Source: Babylonia areolata
Lineage: Eukaryota > Mollusca > Gastropoda > Neogastropoda > Buccinidae
Direction: 5' to 3'
DNA length: 64,000 nt
Assembly (NCBI RefSeq): GCF_041734735.1
Contig: NC_134883.1
Location: 19,949,247 to 20,013,246 of the forward strand
Under the pieces are notes generated by a model. That model was not told where the DNA came from and did not search any database. It saw nothing but the letters and a program-made list of their open reading frames with translations. A program made the position numbers and the translations under genes. Shown here piece by piece: positions 1 to 11,301 of the stretch; the first letter of the stretch is position 1; each line of letters opens with the position of its first letter.

Positions 1-64
1 ACCAAACATGCAGTTTCACAGATATGAAAGTACAGTTAAATACACATAAATGTACATGAGCCCC

Positions 65-104
<40 letters not shown>

Positions 105-455
105 ATTACCCTGCACCTCCTCTACCGCATTCCACACACTCATTTCTAGGCTACGTATTGCAGCTTTCACAGCACACACACACACACACACACAGGCACA
201 CTTACTTGTACAAGCACACACACATACGCCCATATCCCCCACCCCAAACCCCACACACATATATCCAAAGATACATATATGCACAACCGCACACTCCAAT
301 ATTCCGTTGCTCCCACAGTATAGGCATGCATACACACACATACCTCATCCTCTAACCCCCCCCCCCCCACACACACCCTCCTCCCACACACATACACATA
401 CACACATGCACAGAACTCTCCTGACACTTGTGTACACTTACACCCTCGTCTTAGG
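1..455. repeat. Dispersed CA-rich composite repeat, copy 1 (cut by window edge)
   Basis: The block matches 14631-15075 and 43060-43450 in the same order: a lead containing GCAGTTTCACAGATA, a CA tract, CATTACCCTGCAC, CTCATTT-TAGGCT, a second CA tract, TTACTTGTACAAGCAC, CGCCCATATCCCCCAC and a close at CTCTCCTGAC then TGTACACTTA. The pure CA tract here is 66-103. The shared unique islands between CA tracts show it is a repeated element rather than independent microsatellites. The half that carries the SINE-like tail in the other two copies would lie left of the window. Confidence 0.8.
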
Positions 456-577
456 TGTTTTCAGGGGACTATTCAATAATAGGATAGGTAAGACCTTAGT
501 CAATGATGCAGTAAGATATGTCAAGTGTTTAGGGGTGTTTGATAGCAGGGTGGATGAGACAATCAGACAGATGTTAC

Positions 578-656
578 CTTGCACAGCAATGAGGGCGTTT
601 GTGTTGTGTTCCAGACTGACATCTCGGCCAGCCTCTCTGAACTTCTTCTCTGCAGC
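578..656 (-). CDS. AMT: AMT exon 4
   Basis: This is a 79-base exon between acceptor TATCCAG and donor GTAACA. It encodes [20 protein letters not shown] followed by ALIAVQ and ends in phase 1. It aligns to the T-protein segment that in vertebrates reads like ELQNQGRDVGLE-NALLALQG. The next exon is outside the window. Confidence 0.9.
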
Positions 657-2737
657 CTGGATAGTGGGGGAGGGAAAAACAAAGCTGATCAGAGGTTCAA
701 AAGTGAATTTAAAAAAATCATGAGACCAAAGGTTTAAACCCAATGACTAACATTTCCCACATCTCCCTCCTCCCCCACCATGTGTGTGTATGTGAAGGTG
801 AGTTGAGACACTGTGAAGAAGTGTGTGTATGTGAAGGTGAGTTGAGACACTGTGAAGAAGTGTGTGTCTGTGAAGGTGAGTTGAGACACTGTGAAGAAGT
901 GTGTGTATGTGAAGGTGAGTTGAGACACTGTGAAGAAGTGTGTGTCTGTGAAGGTGAGTTGAGACACTGTGAAGAAGTGTGTGTCTGTGAAGGTGAGTTG
1001 AGACACTGTGAAGAAGTGTGTGTCTGTGAAGGTGAGTTGAGACACTGTGAAGAAGTGTGCGTCTGTGAAGGTGAGTTGAGACACTGTGAAGAAGTGTGTG
1101 TATGTGAAGGTGAGTTGAGACACTGTGAAGAAGTGTGTGTCTGTGAAGGTGAGTTGAGACACTGTGAAGAAGTGTGTGTCTGTGAAGGTGAGTTGAGACA
1201 CTGTGAAGAAGTGTGTGTATGTGAAGGTGAGTTGAGACACTGTGAAGAAGTGTGTGTCTGTGAAGGTGAGTTCAGTCTGCAGGCAAGAAGATGCCTCACA
1301 TGAAAGACCCAAAGCAACAACAAGATCCCTCACATGACAGACCCAAAGCAACCCCTCACATGAAAGACCCAAAGCAACAAGATCCCTCACATGACAGACC
1401 CAAACAAACAAGATCCCTCACATGACAGACCCAAAGCAACAAGATCCCTCACATGAAAGACCCAAAGCAACAATAAAATCCCTCACATGACAGACCCAAA
1501 GCAACAACAAGATCCCTCACATGACAGACCCAAAGCAACAACAATATCCCTCACATGACAGACCCAAAGCAACAACAATATCTCTCACATGACAGACCCA
1601 AAGCAACGACAATATCCGTCACATGACAGACCCAAAGAAACAACAAGATCCCTCACATGACAGACCCAAAGAAACAACAAGATCCCTCACATGACAGACC
1701 CAAAGCAACGACAATATCCGTCACATGACAGACCCAAAGAAACAAGATCCCTCACATGAAAGACCCAAATCAACAACAAGATCCCTCACATAACAGACCC
1801 AAAGCAACACGATCCCTCACATGACAGACCCAAAGCAACAACAATATCCATCACATGACAGACCCAAAGAAACAACAAGATCCCTCACATGACAGACCCA
1901 AAGCAACACGATCCCTCACATGACAGACCCAAAGCAACAACAATATCCCTCACATGACAGACCCAAAGCAACAAGATCCCTCACATGACAGACCCAAAGC
2001 AACAACACAGGAAAAGGTAAGCACCACTTACACTCATGTTGGCCCAGTCTTTGTCGATGCAGCCAGCATTGGACACAATGTAGAGGAAGCCCTGGTCAGT
2101 GCTGGACACGATGAGGTCATCACAGATCCCTCCCTCACTGTTGGTGAAGACGGTCAGTGTGCCTGTGTTGGCCTTGAGGCCAGCGATATCCCCCACCACT
2201 ATACTCTCCATCATGGCACAGCGGTCAGCTCCACTCACCTGGGTTTGCAGCATGTGGGACACGTCAAATATACCCACAGAATTCCTCACCTGAAACATCA
2301 AATATACCCATGGAATTCCTCAGCTGAAACATCACATCAAATAGACCCACTGAATTCCTCACCTGAAACATCACATCAAATTTTTCCACTGAATTCCTCA
2401 CCTGAAACATCAAATATACCCACTGAATTCCTGACCTGAGACATCACATCAAATATACCCACTGAATTCCTCACCTGAAACATCACATCAAATTTTTCCA
2501 CTGAATTCCTCACCTGAAACATCAAATATACCCACTGAATTCCTGACCTGAAACATCACATCAAATATACCCACTGAATTCCTCCAATGAAAAATCAAAT
2601 ATACCCACCTGAAACATCAAATATACCCATGGAATTCCTCACCTGAAACATCAAATATACCCATGGAATTCCTCATCTGAAACATCACATCAAATATACC
2701 CACAGATTTCCTCACCTGAAACATTAAAAAAAAAAAA

Positions 2738-2798
<61 letters not shown>

Positions 2799-5700
2799 GT
2801 GGGTGGGTGTGGGTTTGAGTGTGGGTGTGGGTAAGTGAGATGCAGCGCGTGAAAACCCTGCTAAAGTCAGAATTTTTGTCATTTATGTACTTTCAGAAAG
2901 TTAAAAAATATCAATGACTAACATACAAAAAACAGAATTGATCTATCTTTCATAGTCTGCTTTCTATATATATTTTGTGTGTGTGTGTGTGTGTGTGTTC
3001 AAATTGGGTGTGCCTGAAAAGAATGGAGAAACTGGCTCATGAAAAAAACATACATTTGTGTGCTTGTAACTTTTGAACAAGAATGCATGTGGTTTCAAAA
3101 GATTCAGAATTTGGCAAACTATAAATTCCTCTATAATATGAAAAAAGCACAGGAAAATTCATATTTTCTTTCTGTACTCAAAAGTCCAGAATGGCAAGTG
3201 AAGGATGCCATGCCACAAGAGAGCAGTCAACGGCAATATTGAATATTCAATTGAGAGACGAAGGTCGCATTTGTGTTTGAACAAAAAATATTTCCTATAA
3301 TGCAGATGAATCTTCTGAACTTCAGCTTTGGATCCCAGATCAAAATAACATTTACTAACTGCAGTCTTTAAGTGTATTGCCAAATCATCGGCTGACAAAA
3401 TTTCAGAAAAACCTGGAGTCAAAGGCACTGAACATTTCAGCTTAAGTACCAAATGTGTGCAGCAGTACCAACAGTGCATTCACCTGAAAAAACTAAAAAT
3501 ACTACAGTTCCAGACAGTTTTATGATAAAATACCAACACCAAAGATAATACTTCAAAGATACGAAATTTGAAAAAGACCTCAATTTTGATCCTGATGACA
3601 TATTTTTTAAGCATAGCTAAGAAAGTTGGCTGCAACTTTAGCTGGGTTTTCGCATGCTGCGTCACATAAACCCCCAAGTTCCTCACCTGAAACATCACAT
3701 CAAAATTTTGGAAACCCACTCCATTCCTCATCCGATAAAACACAAACATCCAAACATAGGCATGACAATCTTTTTTTCATTTCTGATGCTAAATGAAATG
3801 TTGATTTACAATTACACTTACAAATTTGATTGAAAACAACGCACTGCCATGGGAATAATCTATAGAAGTTTTATCAAGCAGAAATTGCATTCAAGACATG
3901 AATTAGGCCTACACCTACATGCACTGTTCCTTGTCCCCCCCCCACCCCCCACCCCCCACCCCTCTAACCATGCGTGTTCACATTTCCCACATCCCACACC
4001 ATGTGTAATCACATTTCCCACACACCCCTGCTCCCCCACCATACATGTCCAAATTTCCCACATCCCTCCTCCCCCACCATGCGTGTCCAAATTTCCCACA
4101 TCCCTCCTCCCCCACCATGAGTGTTCACATTTCCCACATCCCCCCCCGCCCCCCCCCCCCAATGAGTGTTCACATTTCCCACACCCCCCTCCTCCACCAC
4201 CATGAGTGTTCACATTTCTCACATTCCCCTCCCACCCACCACCCACCATGAGTGTTCACATTTCCCACATCCACCCCCATGAGTTCATATTTCCCAAATC
4301 CACCTCCCCCCCCCCAAGTTCACATTTCCCACATCCCCCTCCTCCCCCACCATGCGTGTTCACATTTCCCACATCCACCTCCTCACCCACCATGAGTTCA
4401 CATTTCCCACATACCCCTCCTCCCCCACCATGAGTGTTCACATTTCCCACATCCATCTCCTCCCCCACCATGTGTGTTCACATTTCCCACACCCATCTCC
4501 TCCCCCACCATGTGTGTTCACATCCCACCCACCCTCACCCCCACCATGAGTGTTCACATTTCCCACATCCACCTCCTCCCCCACCATGTGTGTTCACATT
4601 TCCCACACCCCCTCCTACCCCACCATCAGTGTTCACATTTCCCACATACCACCCTTCCTTTCATCTGTCAACTAGGTTGGTTAGTTTTTCACAGGATTCT
4701 GCAGTCACTCCATAATTACGTTCTTGGCGTACCTTCCTATGATAAGTTTACCTGACTGTTCTTGAACAGTGTGTTTGTACATGTGTACCCATAATGATCT
4801 AAGTATAAGTTTGCCAGACTGTTTTTGAACAGTGGATTTGTACATGTGTACCCATAAGTGATGTAAGTATATGTTTACCAAACTGTTCTTGAACAGTGTG
4901 TTTACATGTGTACCCATAATGATGTAAGTATATGTTTATCAAACTGTTTTTGAACAGTGTGTTTGCACATGTGTACCCATAATGATGTAAGTATATGTTT
5001 ACCAAACTGTTCTTGAACAGTGTGTTTGTACATGTGTACCCATAATGATGTAAGTATAAGTTTACCAAACTGTTCTTGAACAGTGTGTTTACATGTGTAC
5101 CCATAATGATGTAAGTATATGTTTACCAAACTGTTCTTTAACAGTGGGTTTGTACATGTGTACCCATCAGGGATGTAAGTATATGTTTACCAAACTGTTC
5201 TTGAACAGTGGGTTTGTACATGTGTACCCATAACTGATGTAAGTATATGTTTACCAAACTGTTTTTGAACAGTGTGTTTGCACATGTGTACCCATAACTG
5301 ATGTAAGTATATGTTTACCAAACTGTTTTTGAACAGTGTGTTTGCACATGTGTACCCATAATGATGTAAGTATATGTTTACCAAACTGTTCTTGAACAGT
5401 GTGTTTGTACATGTGTACCCATAATGATGTAAGTATAAGTTTACCAAGCTGTTCTTGAACAGTGTGTTTACATGTGTACCCATAATGATGTAAGTATATG
5501 TTTACCAAACTGTTCTTTAACAGTGGGTTTGTACATGTGTACCCATCAGGGATGTAAGTATATGTTTACCAAACTGTTCTTGAACAGTGGGTTTGTACAT
5601 GTGTACCCATAAGTGATATAAATACATGTTTACAAGTGTTCTTAGCAGTGGTTTTGTGCATGTGTACTCATAAGTGATGTAAGTATGTGTTTACCAAACT

Positions 5701-8700
5701 GTTCTTGAACAGTGTGTTTGTACACGTGTACCCATAACTGATGTAAGTGTTCCTCTGAAATATCAGTTCAATAAATTTGCCTGTAACTGTTCTTCTGGTA
5801 TAATATATCCTTTGTACAGTTTACCATTTGAAAAGATGTTCTTCAAAGTTCTACCGTGCTAATGATGTAAATTTACCTGAAAGTGTTCTTCTGAGATACT
5901 GGTTTTGTATTGCACTGGCATTTCCCATCCAGCAAATGGCACCATCTTGGCACCTTGAGAAAGGTGGAAGTCATACAGGCAGGTTTTCCGAAGATCACTC
6001 TGAAAACACACCATCTTTGCTGATACACAAACATGTTCATCTAATTGACATCATTTTGTATATATGATACACTTGTTATCACAAACATGTTCATCAAACT
6101 GACATCATTTTGTATATATGATACACTTGTTATCACGAACATGTTCATCAAATTGACATCATTTTGTATATATGATACACTTGTTATCACAAACATGTTC
6201 TGATGGACTGGTGTGACAGGAACTTCCTCCCGCTCAAGGTCGCCAAGACAGACGAGATGGTGACTGACTTCCGCAGGAACTCAAGTGGCATCGACCCACT
6301 TGGCATCAAGGGTGAGGAAATGCATATTGTGCACACCTGTACCTTGGCACAGTCATCGATGACAAACTAGAGTGGACACCCAACATCAACACCTGCCGCA
6401 AGAAAACCAGCCAATGCCTGTACTTTCTGAGGAAACTCTGACAGTTCAGAGTGAGCAGCACCATCCTCAACCTGTTCTTCCAGACTACAATCCAGTATGT
6501 ACTGTAAAACCAGCTGTGTTGTTTCAGCTCTCTCAGGAAAGCTGACAGGGAGAGACTGGACAGGATTGTTTCAGCCACAGCCAAGGTCATTGGCCAGGAT
6601 GTCACCCCCCTTACTGACACCCACAACAAGTCAAGCCGGAAAAAAAGCCTGCGCTATTCTCCAGGACCCTGACCATCCACTGCACCCTGCCCTGTAAAAC
6701 GGCACCTCACATCGCGACTCTGGTCTCTTGGAGGTCTGAACTGGTGCTATCATCTGCCATTCCAGCACTGATTCAAATCATTTTGTGTGTGTGTGTTTAA
6801 TTCACTCCGGACGAATAGTTTTCTCCCTTGCTTTCCCCTGCAGACGACCCATTTGTTAGGGTTAGGAAAAAAATCACAAAAAATACAAAACACAAAGTAA
6901 CTGAATGAAACTCCCTGTACTTGACCCACTGACCCCTCTTTTCACGTCATGTGCACACCCACCCCTCTCCCTCTCTTCACAGCCCTCAGAAGCTGAGTCA
7001 CTGTCAGTAACCACTTGGTGGCAGCTTTTTTCACAGCAGATACTTTATTCAATGTCTTCATCATCCTCACCGATGTCAAAACCTTCAGTCTGAAGCATTT
7101 CAATCACTTCAAAACCACAGCCGGCACAATGGCCAGGTTGAGCTTTACCATCAGCCATTTTCAAAGCCTTACTTCCAGTTATTACCACACAGTGTGACCG
7201 GCTGTCGCTCCTCATGGGTAATGAAAGGAGATATATCAGACTGGTGGCTGTTGGTCTTCATGGGTAATGACAGAAGACATATCAATCTTTCTGACTGTTG
7301 CTCCTCATGGGTAATGAAAGAAGACATCAATCTTTCTGACTGTTGTTCCTCATGGGTAATGAAAGGAGACATGTCAAACTTTCTGACTGTTGCTCCTCAT
7401 GGGTAATGAAAGGAGACATGTCAAACTTTCTAACTGGACTGTTGCTCCTCATGGGTAATGAAAGGAGACATGTCAAACTTTCTGAGACATGTCAAACTTT
7501 CTGACTGTTGCTCCTCATGGGTAATGAAAGGAGACATGTCAAACTTTCTAACTGGTGACTGTTGCTCCTCATGGGTAATGAAAGGAGACATGTCAAACTT
7601 TCTGAGACATGTCAAACTTTCTGACTGTTGCTCCTCATGGGTAATGAAAGGAGACATGTCAAACTTTCTGACTGGTGACTGTTGCTCCTCGTGGGTAATG
7701 AAAGGAGACATGTCAAACTTTCTGACTGTTGCTCCTCATGGGTAATGAAAGGAGACATGTCAAACTTTCTGACTGGTGACTGTTGCTCCTCGTGGGTAAT
7801 GAAAGGAGACATGTCAAACTTTCTGACTGTTGCTCCTCATGGGTAATGAAAGGAGACATGTCAAACTTTCTGACTGGTGACTGTTGCTCCTCATGGGTAA
7901 TGAAAGGAGACATGTCAAACTTTCTGACTGGTGACTGTTGCTCCTCGTGGGTAATGAAAGGAGACATGTCAAACTTTCTGACTGGTGACTGTTGCTCCTC
8001 ATGGGTAATGAAAGGAGACATGTCAAACTTTCTGACTGGTGACTGTTGCTCCTCGTGGGTAATGAAAGGAGACATGTCAAACTTTCTAACTGTTGCTCCT
8101 CATGGGTAATGAAAGGAGACATGTCAAACTTTCTAACTGTTGCTCCTCATGGGTAATGAAAGGAGACATGTCAAACTTTCTGACTGTTGCTCCTCATGGG
8201 TAATGAAAAGAGACATGTCAAACTTTCTGAATGATGACGGTTGCTTCTCATGAGTAATGAAAGGAGACATGTCAAGCCCTCTCTCTCTCATCCTCAATCC
8301 ACTCTCTTACCACCCTATCTCTCTTACTCCTTCTCTCTCTCATCATCAATCCACTCTCTTACCACCCTATCTCTCTTTCTACTTCTCTCTCTCATCCTCA
8401 ATCCACTCTTACCACCCTATCTCTCTTTCTCCTTCTCTCTCTCATCCTCAATCCCTCTCTTACCACCCAATCTCTCTCTCTCCCTCTCTCATCCTCAATC
8501 CACTCTTACCACACTATCTCTCTTTCTCCCTCTCTCTCTCCCCAAAGCAAAAGATTAGCTGATGCCTTCGTCATGTTACACTCCCTCCTCCCAACAAAGC
8601 CACTCAACCTGAATACTTTGTCATCTGACACGTTATGGGGATGTGTACTGCGCAGTTAGCCATATATGCATGCATGCATGCACAAACACACACACAAAAA

Positions 8701-11301
8701 TATTATAAACATATATATATATGTATGTATGTATATATATATATGTGTGTGTGTGTGTATGTACATACGTATGTCCTGCAGCAAACAGTGAAGCATCTTC
8801 AGGGAGGTACATATACATCACTACATGCCACCAGGCACTGAAGACGAAGCACAAACAAAGAGCTCTTCACTGTCACCAGTGCGCAAACACTGCAGAAACA
8901 CTGGTCACATTATCTGGGAAAATATCTTGGTCTTGACCACAATTACGTTAGTACAAATGCCACATCATTCAAAAGAAAAATCAGAGCGGCTGTGAAAGTC
9001 ACACTGGGATTTTAATCCATCCTTGACCAGAGAGGCTGGGTACCAATTGCTGACTATGGCAAGCAGCATTTACACCAAATGACACAGGATGTATGCCTTC
9101 TTCATGGTGTAACAAGATCCAAGTTCCTGACAAACATCTTGTGACTAAAATGCTGAACTGTATCATGAATAAAAATATATGTAATGAAAACTGAGGTATG
9201 AAAAAATGGACGAGGAAATGTCTCCACTAAAACTAGTGCCTGAATCCCCTTCATGTGTATACACATGCAAAATATGCAAGTTAAAGATCCTGTGATCCAT
9301 GTCAACAGTTGGGTCGATTATTTGAAACACAAAGATATCCAGCAAGTATTAGGATCAGGATCAGGATCAGGATTTGGGGCGTTGCTATATACAACTTAGC
9401 CATTTTTGGCTTTTTATGCCCCTTCAGATTTTACTCCTTTTCATTGTTGGTCAGGTCGTTGACTCACTCAGTCATTTTATCCATCAAAGTCCTATTTCGT
9501 TTTTGTCAATGATTCATGTTTATCTATGAGGTTCTTAAAAGTATCTATACTAGGTGCATGTTTAATACTGTTTGTTAATTTGCTCCAATAATTTGTAACT
9601 CTGTTACAAAATGTAAACTTTCTGAAATTTGTTCTGGAATACTGTTTAACTATTTTGTCTGTACTGTTTCTTGTAGTGTCTACCTTTGGAGTACAAAAAA
9701 AGCATGCTTTGTTTACATTGTCAAACCCATTAAATATTTTGCACGTCTGTATCAAGTCCCCTCTTACTCTTCTTGCTTTAACTTTAAGTGATGGTAGTTG
9801 TAAGTACTTTAATCTTTCATGATATGAATAATCTTTTATGCTATAGATCAGCTTTGTTGCTCTCCTTTGAACCCGTTCTATGGCTTGTGACTGCTTTATT
9901 TGTGTTGGGTACCATACAGTGTTTCCATATTCTAGGATAGGTCTAACTAATGTTTTATATAACCGTAAGAAAGTAACCTTATCTATAAATGTAAATGCTC
10001 TTTTAAATTTTTTTTTAATTCCAATCATTCTGCTTGCTTTTTGTTTTGTTTGCTATACTATTTGTTATATGTTTGTCAAATGATAAATTTTTGTCAAATG
10101 TGACACCTAAGTCTTTTTCCTCATCACATTTTGATACTTTTATTTCTTTGTCTCCAATCTTCATTATGTACTCTTTCTCTGGGTTTGATTTCCCAATATG
10201 AAGTACTTTACTTTTTTTTTTTTTAGCTTTAAAATATAGATTCCACAATCCATGTGTCTGACCATTTTACTAATGTTTCAATATATTTTTGTAAATCCTG
10301 ATAGAATTTTGGAGAGTTGTATAATTTTGTGTCATCTGCAAAAATTTTACATGTACTCTTTAGTTCGCAAGGGAGATCATTTATGAATAAAGTAAATATT
10401 AAAGGTCCTAATATACTACCTTGTGGTATGCCACTTATAACATCAGCTTTCCCGGAGAAGGAACTGCCAATCCTAACCCTTTGAGTTCTTTTTGTTAGAG
10501 AGTCCCTTATCCAACCAAGTGTTTCCTGTTATTCCATAAGATTCCTGTTTCTTTAGTAGTCTTTCATGTGGTACAGAGTCAAATGCTTTTGAAGTCTAAC
10601 ACATCTATGTTTTCTCCCTTACCTATCTCTTTTGTAAAGTCCTCCATCACTTCCAGAAGCTGAGTCACACACAACCTATTTTTTTGCGGAATCCATGTTG
10701 GCACTCAGCATACAATTTATTAGCAGTCATGTGCCTAACAATAGCCTCTCTTATGAATGATTCTAATATTTTACATATGATACATGTTAAGCTTACTGGC
10801 CTGTAATTCCCTGGGTCTGTTCTTGTTCCTTTTTTGAACTGGTATAACTGTTGCTGTTTTTCGATTTGTTAAAGAGTACGTATATGGGGATATATAACAG
10901 GACTGCAATCTCTTCACCCTGCTATTTTAGTATTTTTGAAGGATAATTAAGGTATACATAGAAATGCTGCTTAGTGAGCACTTCCCATCAGCATGCACAC
11001 ATACCTGTAAAGAAAATGGTTTAAAATGGTTTCTTCGTTTAAGGAAAAAAAAAAAAAAAAAATCAGTGGGTGTAACATGAAGCATAAACGGGTGCCTTTG
11101 CTGTGACCCTGAATGAGTTGGACGACTTAACTAGTGAACTGAATACATACAATGATACATGCGTGCAAGTGAAGTGACCCAAAGTTAACAAAAAAACAAA
11201 ATCATCAACAGTGCGTTTACCTTTGTTGCATGGTTACGAAAGCTGTGCGCGATTATTCTACACTGCGACAGGAGTGTGATTCCACCTCTGAATAATGCCA
11301 T
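578..11301 (-). CDS. AMT: Aminomethyltransferase (glycine cleavage T protein), 5' part of gene, 4 exons
   Basis: Mitochondrial matrix enzyme of the glycine cleavage system. It takes the aminomethyl group carried on lipoyl H protein, releases ammonia and gives methylene-tetrahydrofolate. Four exons are visible on the minus strand: 11301-11221, 5999-5877, 2289-2032 and 656-578, giving about 180 residues of a family usually near 400. The first 27 residues ([13 protein letters not shown]...) are basic and lack acidic residues, as in a matrix-targeting peptide. They are followed by [20 protein letters not shown], then [16 protein letters not shown] and [15 protein letters not shown]; the DD pair is the conserved catalytic-region aspartate of T proteins. 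All junctions are GT-AG with compatible phase (0/0/0). The remaining exons lie left of the window. Introns are filled with minisatellites and LINE pieces. The promoter is probably shared with ING3. Confidence 0.93.
782..1273. repeat. 39-bp minisatellite in AMT intron 3 (12 full units plus a part)
   Basis: The unit is about GTGTGTGTCTGTGAAGG, then TGAGTTGAGACACTG, then TGAAGAA. Twelve near-identical 39-bp copies differ mainly at one C/A site. Because 39 is divisible by three, frames on both strands stay open; these are repeat translations and not genes. Confidence 0.95.
1290..2010. repeat. About 30-33-bp minisatellite in AMT intron 3
   Basis: About 22 variable units of the form ATCCCTCACATGACAGACC followed by CAAAGCAACAACA. 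It ends about 20 bases before the donor of AMT exon 3. I see no exonic sequence in the unit. Confidence 0.93.
2032..2289 (-). CDS. AMT: AMT exon 3
   Basis: This is an 86-codon phase-0 exon. The acceptor is TTTCAG before GTGAGGAATTC, and the donor GTAAGT is at 2031-2026. It encodes [17 protein letters not shown] through [13 protein letters not shown] and includes the DDLIV segment. Its first 29 bases plus 10 intronic bases are the unit of the adjacent array at 2281-2735. Confidence 0.93.
2281..2735. repeat. 39-bp minisatellite overlapping the AMT exon 3 acceptor
   Basis: The plus-strand unit is GAATTCCTCACCTGAAAC, then ATCACATCAAATATACCCACT. Read on the gene strand, each unit is TTTCAG (acceptor) followed by GTGAGGAATTC and GGGTATATTTGA, which is the first 29 bases of exon 3 (VRNSVGIFD). 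About eleven copies. A stray copy lies at 3668-3735. Confidence 0.9.
2725..2800. repeat. A/TA/TG microsatellite
   Basis: A poly-A run, then (TA)n, then (TG)n. A second TG run lies at about 2978-2998. The surrounding 2800-3570 is otherwise AT-rich intron with no gene that I can recognise. Confidence 0.9.
3575..3670. repeat. Dispersed repeat related to 51900-52015
   Basis: Both sites share, in order, TTTTGATCCTGAT-like, TAGCTAAGAAAGTTGGCTGC-like, CTTTAGCTGGGTTTTC and ATGCTGCGTCAC-like words in the same orientation. The family is not recognised. Confidence 0.5.
3930..4660. repeat. C-rich minisatellite in AMT intron 2
   Basis: About 18 units of roughly 35-45 bp built on CCCCCACCATGAGTG, TTCACATTTCCCACATCC and CCTCCT, with runs of up to 11 C. 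The strands are strongly skewed (C/T-rich plus strand). The ORFs here are repeat artefacts. Confidence 0.93.
4735..5745. repeat. About 60-bp minisatellite in AMT intron 2, next to exon 2 donor
   Basis: About 16 units of GTTTACCAAACTGTTCTTG, AACAGTGTGTTTGTACATG, TGTACCCATAATGATGTAAG. The copy at 4741 reads TTTACCTGACTG, resembling the reverse complement of the exon 2 donor (CAG|GTAAAT). The segment up to exon 2 contains decayed units. An origin from the exon 2 donor is possible but weaker than for the other boundary arrays. Confidence 0.9.
5877..5999 (-). CDS. AMT: AMT exon 2
   Basis: This is a 41-codon phase-0 exon between acceptor TTTTCAG and donor GTAAAT. It encodes the T-protein N-terminal motif [20 protein letters not shown] followed by [13 protein letters not shown]. 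It lies between two large minisatellite blocks. Confidence 0.93.
6020..6200. repeat. 54-bp tandem repeat, 3 copies
   Basis: Unit: ACTTGTTATCACAAACATG, TTCATCAAACTGACATC, ATTTTGTATATATGATAC. The last copy is cut off where a LINE fragment starts. Confidence 0.9.
6199..6770 (+). mobile_element. LINE fragment (CR1/L2-like RT C-terminal region), decayed
   Basis: Translation gives [20 protein letters not shown], then [33 protein letters not shown], then [20 protein letters not shown] and a closing DP-HPLHPA segment. This is the typical order of the RT thumb and C-terminal tail of L2/CR1-type non-LTR elements (KTKE-DFRR, FLGV-I-W, FFLRKL, IVKTA-I-G). Stops and frame changes interrupt it. It is 5' truncated, in AMT intron 1. 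Confidence 0.75.
7190..8270. repeat. 47/54-bp minisatellite in AMT intron 1
   Basis: About 22 units of CTGTTGCTCCTCATGGGTA, ATGAAAGGAGACATGTC, AAACTTTCTGA, with an optional 7-base insert (CTGGTGA). Alternation of the 47- and 54-bp forms suggests repeated unequal exchange of a two-unit block. Confidence 0.95.
8275..8545. repeat. Pyrimidine-rich tandem repeat, about 55 bp
   Basis: Five units of CTCTCTCTCATCCTCAATCC, ACTCTTACCACCCTATC, TCTCTTTCTCCTT. The plus strand is nearly pure pyrimidine. Confidence 0.9.
8655..8780. repeat. Mixed TGCA/CA/TA/TATG/TG microsatellites
   Basis: Short runs of TGCA, ACAC, TATA, TATG and TG. From 8790 to 9490 I see ordinary intron with no recognisable gene; a short (GGATCA)n run lies at 9352-9375. 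Confidence 0.85.
9495..10890 (-). mobile_element. LINE fragment (CR1/L2-like reverse transcriptase), decayed
   Basis: Read on the minus strand from right to left: [17 protein letters not shown] (about 10440), [20 protein letters not shown] (about 10330; the RT catalytic FADD), then [84 protein letters not shown] and a C-terminal [15 protein letters not shown]. The order is that of a CR1/L2-type RT and tail. Several frameshifts break it, and the 5' part is missing. It lies in AMT intron 1, in the same orientation as AMT. Confidence 0.85.
11221..11301 (-). CDS. AMT: AMT exon 1 (start codon, mitochondrial targeting peptide)
   Basis: ATG at 11301, then 27 codons rich in Arg, Ser, Leu and Ile (ends SFRNHATK), then donor GTAAAC. 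It ends in phase 0 and joins exon 2, which starts [12 protein letters not shown]. The start is chosen because the segment has transit-peptide composition and is the only upstream ORF that splices in frame. The sequence itself is not conserved, as is normal for transit peptides. Confidence 0.8.

Noticed and set aside
743-1303. 186-aa plus-strand ORF of repeated [13 protein letters not shown] (and opposite-strand ORFs of 201-225 codons)
   Set aside because: It is the translation of a 39-bp minisatellite inside an AMT intron; frames stay open only because 39 is a multiple of three.
7190-8270. Regular direct repeats resembling a CRISPR array
   Set aside because: Units are contiguous with no unique spacers, and the setting is a eukaryotic intron.
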